Positions 17,387 through 26,845 of a stretch of 64,000 bases of DNA are shown here, piece by piece. The position numbers and the translations under genes were made by a program. Under the pieces are notes generated by a model. That model had not been told where the DNA came from. It worked only from the letters and a program-made list of their open reading frames with translations, and ran no database searches. The DNA is from an uncultured Acetatifactor sp. (lineage in GTDB: Bacteria > Bacillota > Clostridia > Lachnospirales > Lachnospiraceae). Location: the NCBI GenBank assembly GCA_947625675.1, contig CANQPH010000004.1:30083-94082 (forward strand). Direction: 5' to 3'. How positions within the stretch are numbered: the stretch's first letter is position 1; the number at the start of each line of letters is the position of its first letter.

Positions 17387-18460
17387 CTACTCCGCCAGCA
17401 GCTGCGCTATCCTATCGGCTCCCCTGCCATCCACAAGTTTCCTCTCTTCTTTCTGGTAAGCTTCTCTCAGCGAATAATTTTCCCGCAGCTCCCTCACTTG
17501 TTCCCGGAGTCTGTCGAGTACCTTTACGGGTTCCCGGTGATAAGCGCCAACATATCCTCCGATTCCCTTTTCCCCCATATACTCCGCCAATCGCTCCTGG
17601 TTCTCCGCACAGGAAAAACACACGAAGGGCAGTCCAACGGCTGCCAGCTCATAGACCGTGGTTCCGGCAGCTGTCACCGCTAGGTCGCATTTACGCATGA
17701 GAGAAGCCATGTCCTTCACATCCACGTACAAATGAATTCGAGGACTCTTCCTTTCCCAATCTCCCCATTCCTGCCAACGGGTATGGAATCGGCCCAGCGC
17801 CACATGAAAATGACAATTTTCCCCAAAAAGCGTCTTGAGAAGCTGCGGAACAACATTTCCGGCGTTGCCGCCCCCTGCAGTCACCAGGATATCTTTCACC
17901 TCCGGCCGCAACACATAAGCGGCTTTCTGAAATTGGGATCGGACGGGCACATACCGGCTCCCCAAACAGTAACGAGTACCCCCTCCCTGATACAACCGCT
18001 GATATTTTTCTACAGAAGCGTAACAATTATAATTAATCACTCCGTCCACGGGAAAAGCGTGCTGTTCCATATCGTCCAGCAGCCAGACTCGGCCGTATCT
18101 CCTCAGATTTCTTAAGTAAACATCAGTTACAAAATAACTGTCCACCAGAATGCAGACTTCCGAGGTCTCCCGGCGCAGCATTGACTCCAACGCTGGAAGC
18201 TCCTCCTCCATATGTCGATAATCCGTTCCCAGCGTCACGATCTGGAAACTTCCCCCGTCCTCCGGGGCGTCCTGCCCGGAAAGCCTGCTTCGCAGCAGCT
18301 CTTCCGAACGCTCTTCCGCAGTCAGAAAGCAGATTTTGTCCCGATTCCCTAACAGCCTGGCCAAGGCTTCCGCAATGGTAATGCACCGCATCAGGTGCCC
18401 CGCTCCGATCACTTCGTTTCCATCTGTGCGGATAAAAAAACGCTCCTGTTCATGTCTCAT
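17387..18460 (-). CDS. pseG: UDP-2,4-diacetamido-2,4,6-trideoxy-beta-L-altropyranose hydrolase
   Basis: The 357-residue GT-B-fold enzyme removes UDP from the pseudaminic acid precursor, the fourth step of the pathway. The N-terminus FFIRTDGNEVIGAGHLMRC is the PseG signature with the catalytic His in GxGHxxRC. The C-terminal half shows VTAAGTTVYELAAVGLP, as in MurG-like UDP-binding proteins. It overlaps the end of pseI by 11 bases, so translation is probably coupled. The C-terminal tail after residue 300 is charged and variable. Confidence 0.93.
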   Translation of the reverse strand: MRHEQERFFIRTDGNEVIGAGHLMRCITIAEALARLLGNRDKICFLTAEERSEELLRSRLSGQDAPEDGGSFQIVTLGTDYRHMEEELPALESMLRRETSEVCILVDSYFVTDVYLRNLRRYGRVWLLDDMEQHAFPVDGVINYNCYASVEKYQRLYQGGGTRYCLGSRYVPVRSQFQKAAYVLRPEVKDILVTAGGGNAGNVVPQLLKTLFGENCHFHVALGRFHTRWQEWGDWERKSPRIHLYVDVKDMASLMRKCDLAVTAAGTTVYELAAVGLPFVCFSCAENQERLAEYMGEKGIGGYVGAYHREPVKVLDRLREQVRELRENYSLREAYQKEERKLVDGRGADRIAQLLAE

Positions 18461-19514
18461 CGAAATCCACCAAATCCCAGCTCATGGGCGTGCCCATTTT
18501 GGCATCCCTGCGAATCTTCTTTCCAAGCAAATCATCATAATATTTCGTGTGCAGGCCGCAGGAAGGGCGCACGGAACGAAGATTTTCCGGGGTGAAGATC
18601 TCCCCGGCCTTCATGTCCCGGGCCACAAACAAGGATCTCGCATGAGCCCTGCTGGCGACCTGTTTGGGAGTCAGATCATAGGTCACTTTCCCAAGGGCCT
18701 TTTCCACGATGCGGATATGATCCACCATTTCTTTAAATTCTTCCGGTTCCATGGAGAAAGCCGCATCCGCTCCCCCGTCCGAACGCCGCAGGGTAAGATG
18801 CTTCTCAACCACCTTTGCCCCCAGGGCCACCCCGGCCTGGGCCACCACCGTACCCAACGTATGATCCGACAAGCCCGTCAGGCATTGAAAGGTCTCCTTC
18901 ATGGCCGGAATCGTATTCAGATTAATTTCTTCATAGGGGGAAGGATAAGCGGAAGTACATTTCAACAAAATCACATCTTCATTGCCTTCTTCCCGACAGG
19001 TTCGGAGCGCAAGCTCGATGTCGGCCAAATAAGCGATACCCGTAGACATGATGATGGGCTTCCCCTTCCTCGCAATTTTGCGAAGGAAGGGAATGTCATT
19101 GATCTCAAAGCTTGCCACCTTGTAGGCCGGCACATTCATTTCCTCCAGGAAGTCCACGCTGCTCAAGTCAAAGGGAGAAGAGAAAAAGATCAAGCCCATT
19201 TCTTCCGCAATCTTCTTCAGTCTGGGCTGCCATTCCCAAGGAGTATAAGCGGTCTCATATAGTTTATGAAGCGTGGTTCCGTCCCATATGGTTCCCTGGG
19301 TAATCTGAAAACAAGGATCATCGCAGTCCAGCGTGATGGTGTCGGCCGTATAGGTCTGTATCTTGATCGCATCCGCCCCGGCTTTCCTAGCAGCTTCCAT
19401 GATCGCCACCGCACGGTTGAAATCCATCCCATGATTGGCGGACATCTCTGCGACAATAAAAGTAGGAGAGTTTTCATCAATTATCCTGTTGCCAATTTTA
19501 ATTTCCTTATTCAT
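18450..19514 (-). CDS. pseI: pseudaminic acid synthase
   Basis: The 354-residue enzyme condenses the PseG product with phosphoenolpyruvate to give pseudaminic acid. It has the NeuB TIM barrel (FIVAEMSANHGMDFNRA, DAIKIQTYTADTITLD, SSPFDLSSVDFLEE, KVASFEINDIPFL) and the C-terminal SAF domain (SLFVARDMKAGEIFT). The segment IWDGTTLHKLYETAYTPWEW is typical of PseI rather than of sialic or legionaminic acid synthases. Its start overlaps the end of pseF by 8 bases. Confidence 0.95.
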   Translation of the reverse strand: MNKEIKIGNRIIDENSPTFIVAEMSANHGMDFNRAVAIMEAARKAGADAIKIQTYTADTITLDCDDPCFQITQGTIWDGTTLHKLYETAYTPWEWQPRLKKIAEEMGLIFFSSPFDLSSVDFLEEMNVPAYKVASFEINDIPFLRKIARKGKPIIMSTGIAYLADIELALRTCREEGNEDVILLKCTSAYPSPYEEINLNTIPAMKETFQCLTGLSDHTLGTVVAQAGVALGAKVVEKHLTLRRSDGGADAAFSMEPEEFKEMVDHIRIVEKALGKVTYDLTPKQVASRAHARSLFVARDMKAGEIFTPENLRSVRPSCGLHTKYYDDLLGKKIRRDAKMGTPMSWDLVDFDET

Positions 19515-20211
19515 CTTTAACCTCCCCCCTTTTCATAACTTGATATTTCAATTCGGCAATCTCCCAATCCGTCTGATTGTCAATATCCTGCACTTCCATT
19601 TCCGAGACCTCGAAGGGAAGTACATTTCCCGTCATCAATTCCCCATTCCTCCGATATGCCGCCGTATCAAAAAAATAGAACTGCCCTGCATCATGGTAAT
19701 AAGGGACCAAATCCTGAGATCTGCTGCTCAAATACTGAGGATGCCGAAAAATCAATCTCCCTTCTTCAATCGCCATGGCCCTTTGAGGGGGATAAGAGAA
19801 CTTCACCACGGGAATCAAGGTATCCGCATCACTGCTTTCAAGCCTTTCCGCCGCCTTCCTGAGCTTCCGGGCCGTTACAAAGGGAGCCGTGGGATAAATA
19901 CAAGCCGCCGTTGTAAAGCTTCGTCCCATTTCTTCATAACGCTCCAAGACCTCCCGAAGCACGTCATTGGTAGTTGCAAAATCGCTGGCCGTTCTCTCAC
20001 TCCTGAAAAAAGGCACCTTCGCCCCATACTGCCGGGCAATGGCGGCGATCTCCTCGTCATCCGTGGAAACCATGACTTCTTCAAACAGTTCTGAGGCCAG
20101 CGCAGCCTCTATAGAATAAGCCAAAATAGGTTTGCCGCAAAATTCCTTGATGTTTTTCCTGGGAATCCTTTTGCTGCCTCCACGGGCCGTAATGATTGCA
20201 ATCCTGGACAT
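19507..20211 (-). CDS. pseF: pseudaminic acid cytidylyltransferase
   Basis: The 234-residue enzyme activates pseudaminic acid with CTP to CMP-pseudaminic acid, the final step. The family motif is the N-terminal MSRIAIITARGGSKRIPRKN, followed by STDDEEIAAIA and ACIYPTAPFVTA. I start at the ATG at 20211; the upstream ATG at 20220 has its GGAAGGGG directly adjacent. The DAGQFYFF segment near residue 160 supports the PseF assignment over sialic acid synthetases. It is followed by pseI with an 8-base overlap. Confidence 0.94.
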   Translation of the reverse strand: MSRIAIITARGGSKRIPRKNIKEFCGKPILAYSIEAALASELFEEVMVSTDDEEIAAIARQYGAKVPFFRSERTASDFATTNDVLREVLERYEEMGRSFTTAACIYPTAPFVTARKLRKAAERLESSDADTLIPVVKFSYPPQRAMAIEEGRLIFRHPQYLSSRSQDLVPYYHDAGQFYFFDTAAYRRNGELMTGNVLPFEVSEMEVQDIDNQTDWEIAELKYQVMKRGEVKDE

Positions 20212-20245
20212 AAACCCCATCCCCTTCCGCCTTTATGACCAATGT

Positions 20246-21544
20246 TTATCTTTCAACACCCCATGGCTTGTCGGCAGCCTCCAGCAGACCTGCTTCGCAC
20301 AACGTCTTTACCATGGGAATCAACTCCTTCACGGGAACATGAATTCTGCTGCTGATCTGAATCAGATCTTCCGAACCATCCGAATAAGCGATGAGGTTCG
20401 TCATCTTCTTCACTTCCTCATAAATGCCCTTGCGGCTGACCGTGGGATAAAGACCTCTTTTTCCAAGCTGGGGTTCACATAAACAAGTGACCCGATAATA
20501 ACGATTATACTCCAGCGCACTGATCACTTGCTTCATCACTTCCAAAGAGTCTTCCAGACCCTGAGGCGATATCAAGGACATGTCATCCGCCGATGTATGA
20601 TATTCGGGATATTCTCCATATTTGGAACGGCAAAAATCGCATACCGGAAGATCCACGCCGGGCGCATTATACTGGCGCTCGTCAGACCCCCTCTCCAAAT
20701 AGCTGTAAGTCAAATAATCAGGATGGGCGAAACCGAGTACGTTCTTCATCACCCGATCCGTCAGCGTATCGCCCTTCCTAGTCTCCAGATAAGAATACGC
20801 CCTTTCATCTCCCACGCAGGTCAACACGAAACCTGCAATCACTCGCTTCTTCAGCGTCGAAAGATTTTTACTCAAATAAACGATGGAACCGATTGTCTCC
20901 GGAATAATGACAATGCGGTAAGAAAGTCTCCTGTCCAGACCCTTCAGCCATTTCACCAGCCAGGTGACCACCGCCGGGCCGGACAATTCATTGTTTGCCA
21001 TGGACGGATGACAAATATACGTGGACAAAAGCACTTCTTTTTCAGATTCTCCTGGAAGCAGCAACTCCCCATAATTCAGAACGCCATCGAACAAGTCGCT
21101 GTCAATCACCATATGATAAATGCCGGGTTTCAAAGCGTCCCTTTGCTCTTTGGACATGCAGAAGGCATATCTCGGAGAATAATAGGAAGTCACATATGGA
21201 ATCACCTCCGGCTGTCCTTCCTCCACCTTGATATACTGCAGCAATTCTTCCAGGCTGACATACCTGTCCACGGGCACGGAATATCCCATCACATGAAGAT
21301 TGCTCTCCCGATAATCCACGATCCGTTCTCCCCGTTCGTCCTCAATATAGCCTTGGCGGATGACCCATTCTTTCGGCACCGTCCAATCAAACGCCTGCGT
21401 CCCGCTGGGCACGGATTTTATTTCCAATTCAGGGATCTGCTCCTTGACCAATGCAAGGCTCTCTCTTACTCCCTCTCCAGTGAGACTCCTTCCGATGGGA
21501 AAAAGTCTTTCAGCAAACGCATACATTTCTTCTCCAGAACTCAT
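20246..21544 (-). CDS. M28-like aminopeptidase with winged helix (DUF4910/DUF2172)
   Basis: The 432-residue protein belongs to the DUF4910 family: a split M28-like metallopeptidase fold with a DUF2172 insertion and a C-terminal winged-helix domain (about 370-430, SRKGIYEEVKKMTNLIAYSDG). Putative metal ligands are in STYICHPSMANNELSG (His, Asn) and EYHTSADDMS (His, Asp). Such genes recur in clusters for nonulosonic acids, but their role is not established. It is the first gene of the long leftward operon, 35 bases before pseF, and follows a strong predicted promoter. Confidence 0.8.
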   Translation of the reverse strand: MSSGEEMYAFAERLFPIGRSLTGEGVRESLALVKEQIPELEIKSVPSGTQAFDWTVPKEWVIRQGYIEDERGERIVDYRESNLHVMGYSVPVDRYVSLEELLQYIKVEEGQPEVIPYVTSYYSPRYAFCMSKEQRDALKPGIYHMVIDSDLFDGVLNYGELLLPGESEKEVLLSTYICHPSMANNELSGPAVVTWLVKWLKGLDRRLSYRIVIIPETIGSIVYLSKNLSTLKKRVIAGFVLTCVGDERAYSYLETRKGDTLTDRVMKNVLGFAHPDYLTYSYLERGSDERQYNAPGVDLPVCDFCRSKYGEYPEYHTSADDMSLISPQGLEDSLEVMKQVISALEYNRYYRVTCLCEPQLGKRGLYPTVSRKGIYEEVKKMTNLIAYSDGSEDLIQISSRIHVPVKELIPMVKTLCEAGLLEAADKPWGVER

Positions 21545-21582
21545 GACATTTCCTCACTTTTCACAGTATCTTCAGCTAGAAT

Positions 21583-21611
21583 ATTATAGCCGAATTTCCC
21601 ATGGTTTGCAA
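21583..21611 (-). promoter_or_regulatory. predicted promoter of the pseFIG operon
   Basis: On the minus strand TTGCAA (21606-21611) and TATAAT (21583-21588) are separated by 17 bases, about 30 bases ahead of the first gene. The genes from 21544 down to 8379 are closely packed and read the same way, so this promoter could serve the whole block. Confidence 0.65.
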
Positions 21612-21660
21612 GGTTTAATCAGTTTTTCCAAGAGATTTTGCAAAGTCTTCCAAAAAAGCA

Positions 21661-21689
21661 TTGCGAACCAAGAGATTGTTTGATAAGAT
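21661..21689 (+). promoter_or_regulatory. predicted promoter of the rightward block
   Basis: TTGCGA (21661-21666) and TAAGAT (21684-21689) lie 17 bases apart, 24 bases before the ATG at 21713. The match is weaker than that of the divergent promoter. Confidence 0.45.
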
Positions 21690-21712
21690 AAATACAAATA
21701 TCCTTTGAAAAC

Positions 21713-22843
21713 ATGGCTGGTAAAAACATGACAAAGTCCCCAAAAACAAAGCTTCAATGGGAAATAATATTGTATGCGGGCGCCATCATGCTGGCAGTCA
21801 CAGAATTTGTACTGCATCGCATGATTCCTTTTATGATGGATGATCTATGGTATTCCACAAATCTGGTCACCGGCGAACGGCTTAGGAATCTTGCCGATAT
21901 CGTGGAAAGCCAGAAATGGCACTTCCTAAATTGGGGAGGCCGGTGCATTACCCACGGAGTGCTGCAACTGACATTGATGTGTCCGGAATGGGTCGCTGAC
22001 CTATGCAACCTGGCAATGACCTTGCTGCTTGGAAAGCTCATTTGCCTGTTAGCAGGGCAAAAAGGTCCAATGTGGTTCCTAATGGCGTCATCTATGCTGA
22101 TCAGTTTGAATGCCAACTGGAAAATGAGCATGTTCTGGCAGTCTGGAACGGTCAATTACGTTTATTCATCCGTATGGATACTGGTATTTTGGTATGTATA
22201 TCTCAGCAAATTAAAAGATACCGACCACCAATCATTGCCTTTGATTCACGTTTGGATTGTGCCGCTTGGAGTAATGGCCGGATGGAGTAATGAAAACGTA
22301 GGACCGGTATGCTTCCTGCTCGCCGCATTTACGGCATTTCATTTGTTTTTAAAAAAACAAAAAATACCGGTTTGGGTTATGGAGGGCGCTGTCAGTTCTC
22401 TGGCTGGAAGCGTCCTCGTGATCGCAGCTCCCGGCAACTTCGTCAGGAGTGCGCTGATCCCGAGAGGCAACCTGGGAGAGACGCTGTGGGAAAGATTTCT
22501 GTCCATGCTTACGGCTGGAGCAGATTTTCTATTTCCTTCGGCTCTATTACTGACGCTGACTCTGTTGATCCGCCTGGCCGTGGCCAACGGGAAGCTGAGC
22601 ATTGCACAATGGGTGCTCCTGGCAGGAATCGTATTGTCCTTCGGCGCAATGGTGCTATCCCCGCATTACCCCGACAGGGCGACTTTCGGGACCATGGTAT
22701 TATGCATCGTATTGCTTCAATCGATATGGAAGGATTTGCTGACATCCAATGAGAAATTAATGCCTTATGCCGCCGCATTGACTCTTCTGTCTTGGGTAAA
22801 TGCAATGCTTATCATGATGGAGGGATGCTGGCAGAACGTATGA
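21713..22843 (+). CDS. DUF6056-type polytopic membrane protein, GT-C-like
   Basis: The 376-residue protein has about ten hydrophobic segments. It resembles DUF6056 proteins and shares many motifs with the protein at 34746: MIPFMMDDxWYST, WHFxxWGGR, NWKMSMxWQ, GWSNEN, APGNFVR and LSPHYPDRATFGTMV. The acidic MMDDLWY in the first outer loop recalls GT-C glycosyltransferases, so sugar transfer is possible but unproven. The ribosome site is weak at the first ATG; MTKSPKTK at 21728 is an alternative start. It opens the rightward block inside the pse locus. Confidence 0.75.
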   Translation: MAGKNMTKSPKTKLQWEIILYAGAIMLAVTEFVLHRMIPFMMDDLWYSTNLVTGERLRNLADIVESQKWHFLNWGGRCITHGVLQLTLMCPEWVADLCNLAMTLLLGKLICLLAGQKGPMWFLMASSMLISLNANWKMSMFWQSGTVNYVYSSVWILVFWYVYLSKLKDTDHQSLPLIHVWIVPLGVMAGWSNENVGPVCFLLAAFTAFHLFLKKQKIPVWVMEGAVSSLAGSVLVIAAPGNFVRSALIPRGNLGETLWERFLSMLTAGADFLFPSALLLTLTLLIRLAVANGKLSIAQWVLLAGIVLSFGAMVLSPHYPDRATFGTMVLCIVLLQSIWKDLLTSNEKLMPYAAALTLLSWVNAMLIMMEGCWQNV

Positions 22844-22896
22844 CTACGTTTTTATGGCAATATAAGGATTGGCATATTTTTAGGAGGTTTCACTTT

Positions 22897-23967
22897 ATGA
22901 AAGAAAGAATTTATGTCTGCCACACTTATTATCACGTATATGTCACCTATCTGAAAGAATTAAACCTTCCGGCGGAAAAACACGGGCAGGCCACCCTGGT
23001 CCTGAGCAAACTGTCCACCGATTTTGAAAATTTAAAAAGCAGGGTGGAAAGCACCGGACTTTTCGCTGAAGTAATAGAGTTCGATGAAAAAAGAGATGAC
23101 TATTTTCCGGAGCTGCATAAATGGCGCAAAGGGACGGGAAACATCATAGGGAATCTTTTGTACCGCATAAAATTTACCAGATTATTTGCGAAGCTGGAAG
23201 AGCCATTTATCCCGGTTGATTTCAGAGAATACGGCGATATTTACGTATATTGTGACGCCGACCCGATTGGATATTATTTGAACCAGAAAAAAATACCTTA
23301 TCATGCAATGGAAGACGGCCTTAACATCCTGGAGATCAAGGATGACGCAAGGTATGACAACAGAGGTCATTTTAATATCAAGGCCTTTTTCTCCAAAAAA
23401 CTAAATCTGATATTCATCCAGAACGGTTACGGAAAATATTGTATTGACATGGAAGTGAATGATCTTTCCCTGATCAAATATCCCCGAAAAAACTATATTG
23501 AAGAATCTCGCCTGAAGTTGGTGGAAAGATTGACAGAAGCGGACAAGGAGATACTTCTCAAGGCCTTTATTCGAGACCTGGACAGGCTAAAGGAACAAAT
23601 AGCGAATTGCAGTAAACTTCCAAATAAAATATTGATTTTGACAGATCCTTTATGCTCCCTCGAAACAAGGGAGAGAATCTTCCGGGACATCATAGCGATG
23701 TATGAACCGGAAGGCGCCATTTTCATCAAGCCACATCCCAGGGACGTGTTGGATTATAGGAAGCTGTTCGCCGAATATCCGCAATTTGACGCCACCGTGC
23801 CCATGGAAATGCTGAATTTTTTCCCTGATCTGCATTTTTCAAAGGTAGTGGCGGTGTTTACCGAAGTAAAAGAAATTCATTTTGCAGACGAGGTAGTCCG
23901 GCTCGGTGCGGATTTCATGGATCGTTATGAGGATCCTCTGATCCACAGACAGAACGAGCAAATCTGA
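22897..23967 (+). CDS. sialyltransferase-like glycosyltransferase (GT52-like), candidate pseudaminyltransferase
   Basis: The 356-residue soluble protein opens with IYVCHTYYHVYVTYLKEL, as in GT52 and related sialyltransferases. It contains the two motifs shared by bacterial sialyltransferase families: an acidic E-D-G at 139-141 (HAMEDGLNIL) and H-P at 280-281 (IKPHPRD). These bind the acceptor and CMP. Because CMP-pseudaminic acid is made by the flanking genes, this enzyme may transfer pseudaminic acid rather than sialic acid. The ATG at 22897 has AGGAGG 9 bases upstream; the open frame extends to 22792 but overlaps the previous gene. The family call rests on motifs, so it is moderate. Confidence 0.72.
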   Translation: MKERIYVCHTYYHVYVTYLKELNLPAEKHGQATLVLSKLSTDFENLKSRVESTGLFAEVIEFDEKRDDYFPELHKWRKGTGNIIGNLLYRIKFTRLFAKLEEPFIPVDFREYGDIYVYCDADPIGYYLNQKKIPYHAMEDGLNILEIKDDARYDNRGHFNIKAFFSKKLNLIFIQNGYGKYCIDMEVNDLSLIKYPRKNYIEESRLKLVERLTEADKEILLKAFIRDLDRLKEQIANCSKLPNKILILTDPLCSLETRERIFRDIIAMYEPEGAIFIKPHPRDVLDYRKLFAEYPQFDATVPMEMLNFFPDLHFSKVVAVFTEVKEIHFADEVVRLGADFMDRYEDPLIHRQNEQI

Positions 23968-24032
23968 CTTCGAATCAGGGAAGCGCTCGCCCAGGCACCA
24001 ACAGTCAAGGGGAAGGACAATCGGTAGGAAAA

Positions 24033-25784
24033 ATGCAACAGATATTAAAAAAGCTAAATGTATTATTGGACAAAAAGCAGAAAGCCACGATGGTCTGGCT
24101 CGTTTTCCTAATGGGAATCGGTGCGGCCCTGCAAACGGCGGGCGTAGGAATCATCGTTCCCGTGATCAGCACGATTCTTGACGACAATGCGATTGAAGAA
24201 AATGAAATCCTAAATTATTTTTACCACCTCAGCGGCGTGGGAAGCAAGAAAAACTTTATGATCCTGATCATGGCAACCATGATCCTCGTGTTCGTTGTCA
24301 AAAACGCCTTTTTATATTTCCAGCAAAAGATGACGCTTTCCTTCGTATACACCAATCAATTCCGTACCTCGGAACGGATGATGCGCAACTACTTGAGAAG
24401 AGGCTATGAGTTTTATCTGAATGCGGATACTGCGGTAGTGCAGAGGAGCATAACTTCCGATGTAAACAATATGTATGCGTTGATCCTGGCCTTGCTTCAG
24501 TTATTGTCGGACGGAATCGTGTCTTTGTTCGTGGTTTCCTTCTGTTTCCTGCAAAATGGCGCCATGACGATTCTGATCGCCGCAGTCCTGATCGCATTGC
24601 TGTTCCTGATCAAAAAAGTGTTGAAACCGATCATGCATAAGGCCGGTGAGGACAATCAAAATTATTACAGCGGACTTTTCAAGTGGATATCTCAAACGGT
24701 ACAGGGGATCAAAGAAGTGAAGATCACCTGCAAGGAGCAGTATTTCGTATCCGAATATGTGAAGTGCGGAAAAGGCTATGTGGAAGCGGTTCAAAAATAC
24801 AGTCTCTACAACAACATCCCCAAACTGTTGATTGAAACCGTATGTGTCGCCTGCATGGCCGGCTACATGATATTCATGGTATTTACCGGCATGCCAACAT
24901 CAGAAATGTTGGACTCCATCACCACGTTTGCCGCTGCGGCTCTGGTCCTGCTTCCCAGTGTAAACCGAATCAATAATCAAATCAATTCCATCGCTTATTT
25001 TGAACCATTCTTCATGGGAGTCAGCGATAATCTGCAGGACGAAATCAGCGGAGAAAACGTGGACATGTCCTTCGCCGTAGATGCGCCCAAGCTTCCTGTC
25101 CAAAACAGGATTGAGCTGCGGGGCATCACCTATGCATATCCAAATACGGAAAAACTGATCTTTGATCATGCGGACCTGATGATCCCGATAGGCAAATCCG
25201 TCGGCATCGTCGGGATCTCGGGGGCCGGCAAAAGCACAGTGGTGGATATCATGCTGGGACTCCTGGTGGCGCAGGAGGGTGAAATCCTGGCAGACGGTAG
25301 GAACGTAAGAGAAAATTACAGGGGCTGGCTTAAAAATATCGGGTATATCCCTCAGATGATCTTCATGCTGGATGACACGATTCGAAAAAACATTGCATTC
25401 GGCGTGCCGGAAGAACAAGTCGATGATGAGCGGTTATGGGAAGTGCTCAGGGAAGCTCAGCTGGATGAATTCGTGAAAGAGCTTCCGGAAGGATTGGAGA
25501 CCGGCATCGGCGAACGGGGAATCCGCCTGTCAGGAGGCCAAAGACAGAGAATCGGTATTGCGAGAGCGCTGTATTATGATCCCGAGGTTTTGATCCTGGA
25601 TGAAGCCACTTCCGCTTTGGACAACGACACGGAAGCGGCGATCATGGATTCCATCAACCGCCTCCATGGCCGCAAAACGCTGATTATTATCGCCCACAGG
25701 CTGCAGACCATCGAAAAGTGCGATATCGTATATCGGGTGGAAGACGGCAAGGCAAAGATTGAGAGGGGAACTTTAAACGCATGA
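24033..25784 (+). CDS. PglK/MsbA-like ABC transporter, fused permease and ATPase
   Basis: The 583-residue half-transporter has five to six membrane helices in its first 315 residues and an ATPase domain after about 345. The ATPase shows Walker A GISGAGKST (about 394-402), the signature RLSGGQRQR, Walker B VLILDEATSALD and the switch His in IIAHRLQT. The plan matches PglK, which flips lipid-linked oligosaccharides, and MsbA. Set between a sialyltransferase-like GT and a GT2, it probably flips a lipid-linked saccharide made by these enzymes. AGGA sits before the ATG. Its end overlaps the next gene by 4 bases (ATGA). Confidence 0.87.
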   Translation: MQQILKKLNVLLDKKQKATMVWLVFLMGIGAALQTAGVGIIVPVISTILDDNAIEENEILNYFYHLSGVGSKKNFMILIMATMILVFVVKNAFLYFQQKMTLSFVYTNQFRTSERMMRNYLRRGYEFYLNADTAVVQRSITSDVNNMYALILALLQLLSDGIVSLFVVSFCFLQNGAMTILIAAVLIALLFLIKKVLKPIMHKAGEDNQNYYSGLFKWISQTVQGIKEVKITCKEQYFVSEYVKCGKGYVEAVQKYSLYNNIPKLLIETVCVACMAGYMIFMVFTGMPTSEMLDSITTFAAAALVLLPSVNRINNQINSIAYFEPFFMGVSDNLQDEISGENVDMSFAVDAPKLPVQNRIELRGITYAYPNTEKLIFDHADLMIPIGKSVGIVGISGAGKSTVVDIMLGLLVAQEGEILADGRNVRENYRGWLKNIGYIPQMIFMLDDTIRKNIAFGVPEEQVDDERLWEVLREAQLDEFVKELPEGLETGIGERGIRLSGGQRQRIGIARALYYDPEVLILDEATSALDNDTEAAIMDSINRLHGRKTLIIIAHRLQTIEKCDIVYRVEDGKAKIERGTLNA

Positions 25785-26797
25785 AACTGAGCGTAATCGT
25801 ACCCGTTTATAACATGGCGGAAGATGAAAAATTAAATTACTGTCTTGATTCCTTGGTAAACCAGACAATCTCAGATTATGAGATCCTGGCGGTAAATGAC
25901 GCATCCACGGATCAATCCCTTGACATTTTGCGGGAATATGAAAAACGCTACCCGGACAAAATACACGTGATCACTTATGAGAAGAACAAGCGCCAGGGAG
26001 GTGCCAAAAACGAAGGATTACATGCGTCAAAAGGAGAGTGGGTCGGTTTCATTGACAGTGATGACTGGGTAACGCCAGATTATTATGAAAAGCTGCTGAA
26101 TAAAGCGGAAGAAACCGGCGCCGACATGGTTGGCTGTGACTATAGCCTGGTGGAAGGCCATACCATGGCCGTGGGAACCGTGGTACAAATCAATACGCCG
26201 GAGCAAACGGGAATTTTGAATTTTGAAAAACATAAACTGATGTTGATGCGGTCAGGCAGCATGGTGGTGAAAATATATCGCCGCAGCGTGATTGAAGAAA
26301 ACCATTTAGAATTCCCCGAAGGGATTTTTTACGAAGATAATTGTGCGAGTCCTCTGTGGAGTTTATATTTCAAACATTTTGAACGAGTGGAGGAACCTTT
26401 GTATTATTATTATCAGCATTCGGCTTCAACCGTCCATCACATCACGGAAGACAAATGCCGAGACCGTATGAAAGCAGCGATGCTCTTATACGAAGAATGT
26501 GAAAAGCGAGGGTTCTTACAGCCGTATCATGCGGAACTGGAATATCGATTTACAGAATTATATTATGTGAATACCTTGTTTTCCTATTTTGATGGAGTCC
26601 AGTCCCCACGCCTTTCATTTATCCGAGAACTGAGAGAAGGCTTGGTGGAACGGTTTCCGCATTTTAAAAATAATCAATATTATCTGGAGTGGACTCCGGA
26701 AATGGAAAAGAAACTGATATCCTTGCAAGCCCGTTCAGATGCCGCATTTTTATGGTATTATCGGTGGAAGAGGTGGATATGGCATTTCCATAAATAA
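25781..26797 (+). CDS. family 2 glycosyltransferase
   Basis: The 338-residue protein has a GT2 domain of the EpsH/WcaA sort: MKLSVIVPVYNM, VNDASTDQS, KRQGGAKNEGL, and GFIDSDDWVTPDYY with the metal-binding acids near 88-91. The C-terminal half is basic and soluble, without clear membrane helices. The ATGA overlap with the flippase gene indicates translational coupling. It probably adds a sugar to the lipid-linked precursor on the inner face of the membrane; donor and acceptor cannot be read from the sequence. Confidence 0.88.
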   Translation: MKLSVIVPVYNMAEDEKLNYCLDSLVNQTISDYEILAVNDASTDQSLDILREYEKRYPDKIHVITYEKNKRQGGAKNEGLHASKGEWVGFIDSDDWVTPDYYEKLLNKAEETGADMVGCDYSLVEGHTMAVGTVVQINTPEQTGILNFEKHKLMLMRSGSMVVKIYRRSVIEENHLEFPEGIFYEDNCASPLWSLYFKHFERVEEPLYYYYQHSASTVHHITEDKCRDRMKAAMLLYEECEKRGFLQPYHAELEYRFTELYYVNTLFSYFDGVQSPRLSFIRELREGLVERFPHFKNNQYYLEWTPEMEKKLISLQARSDAAFLWYYRWKRWIWHFHK

Positions 26798-26845
26798 GAA
26801 GTACTGCAGGGGTATATATCAAAAGCGGCGCTACGAGGTAACAGA

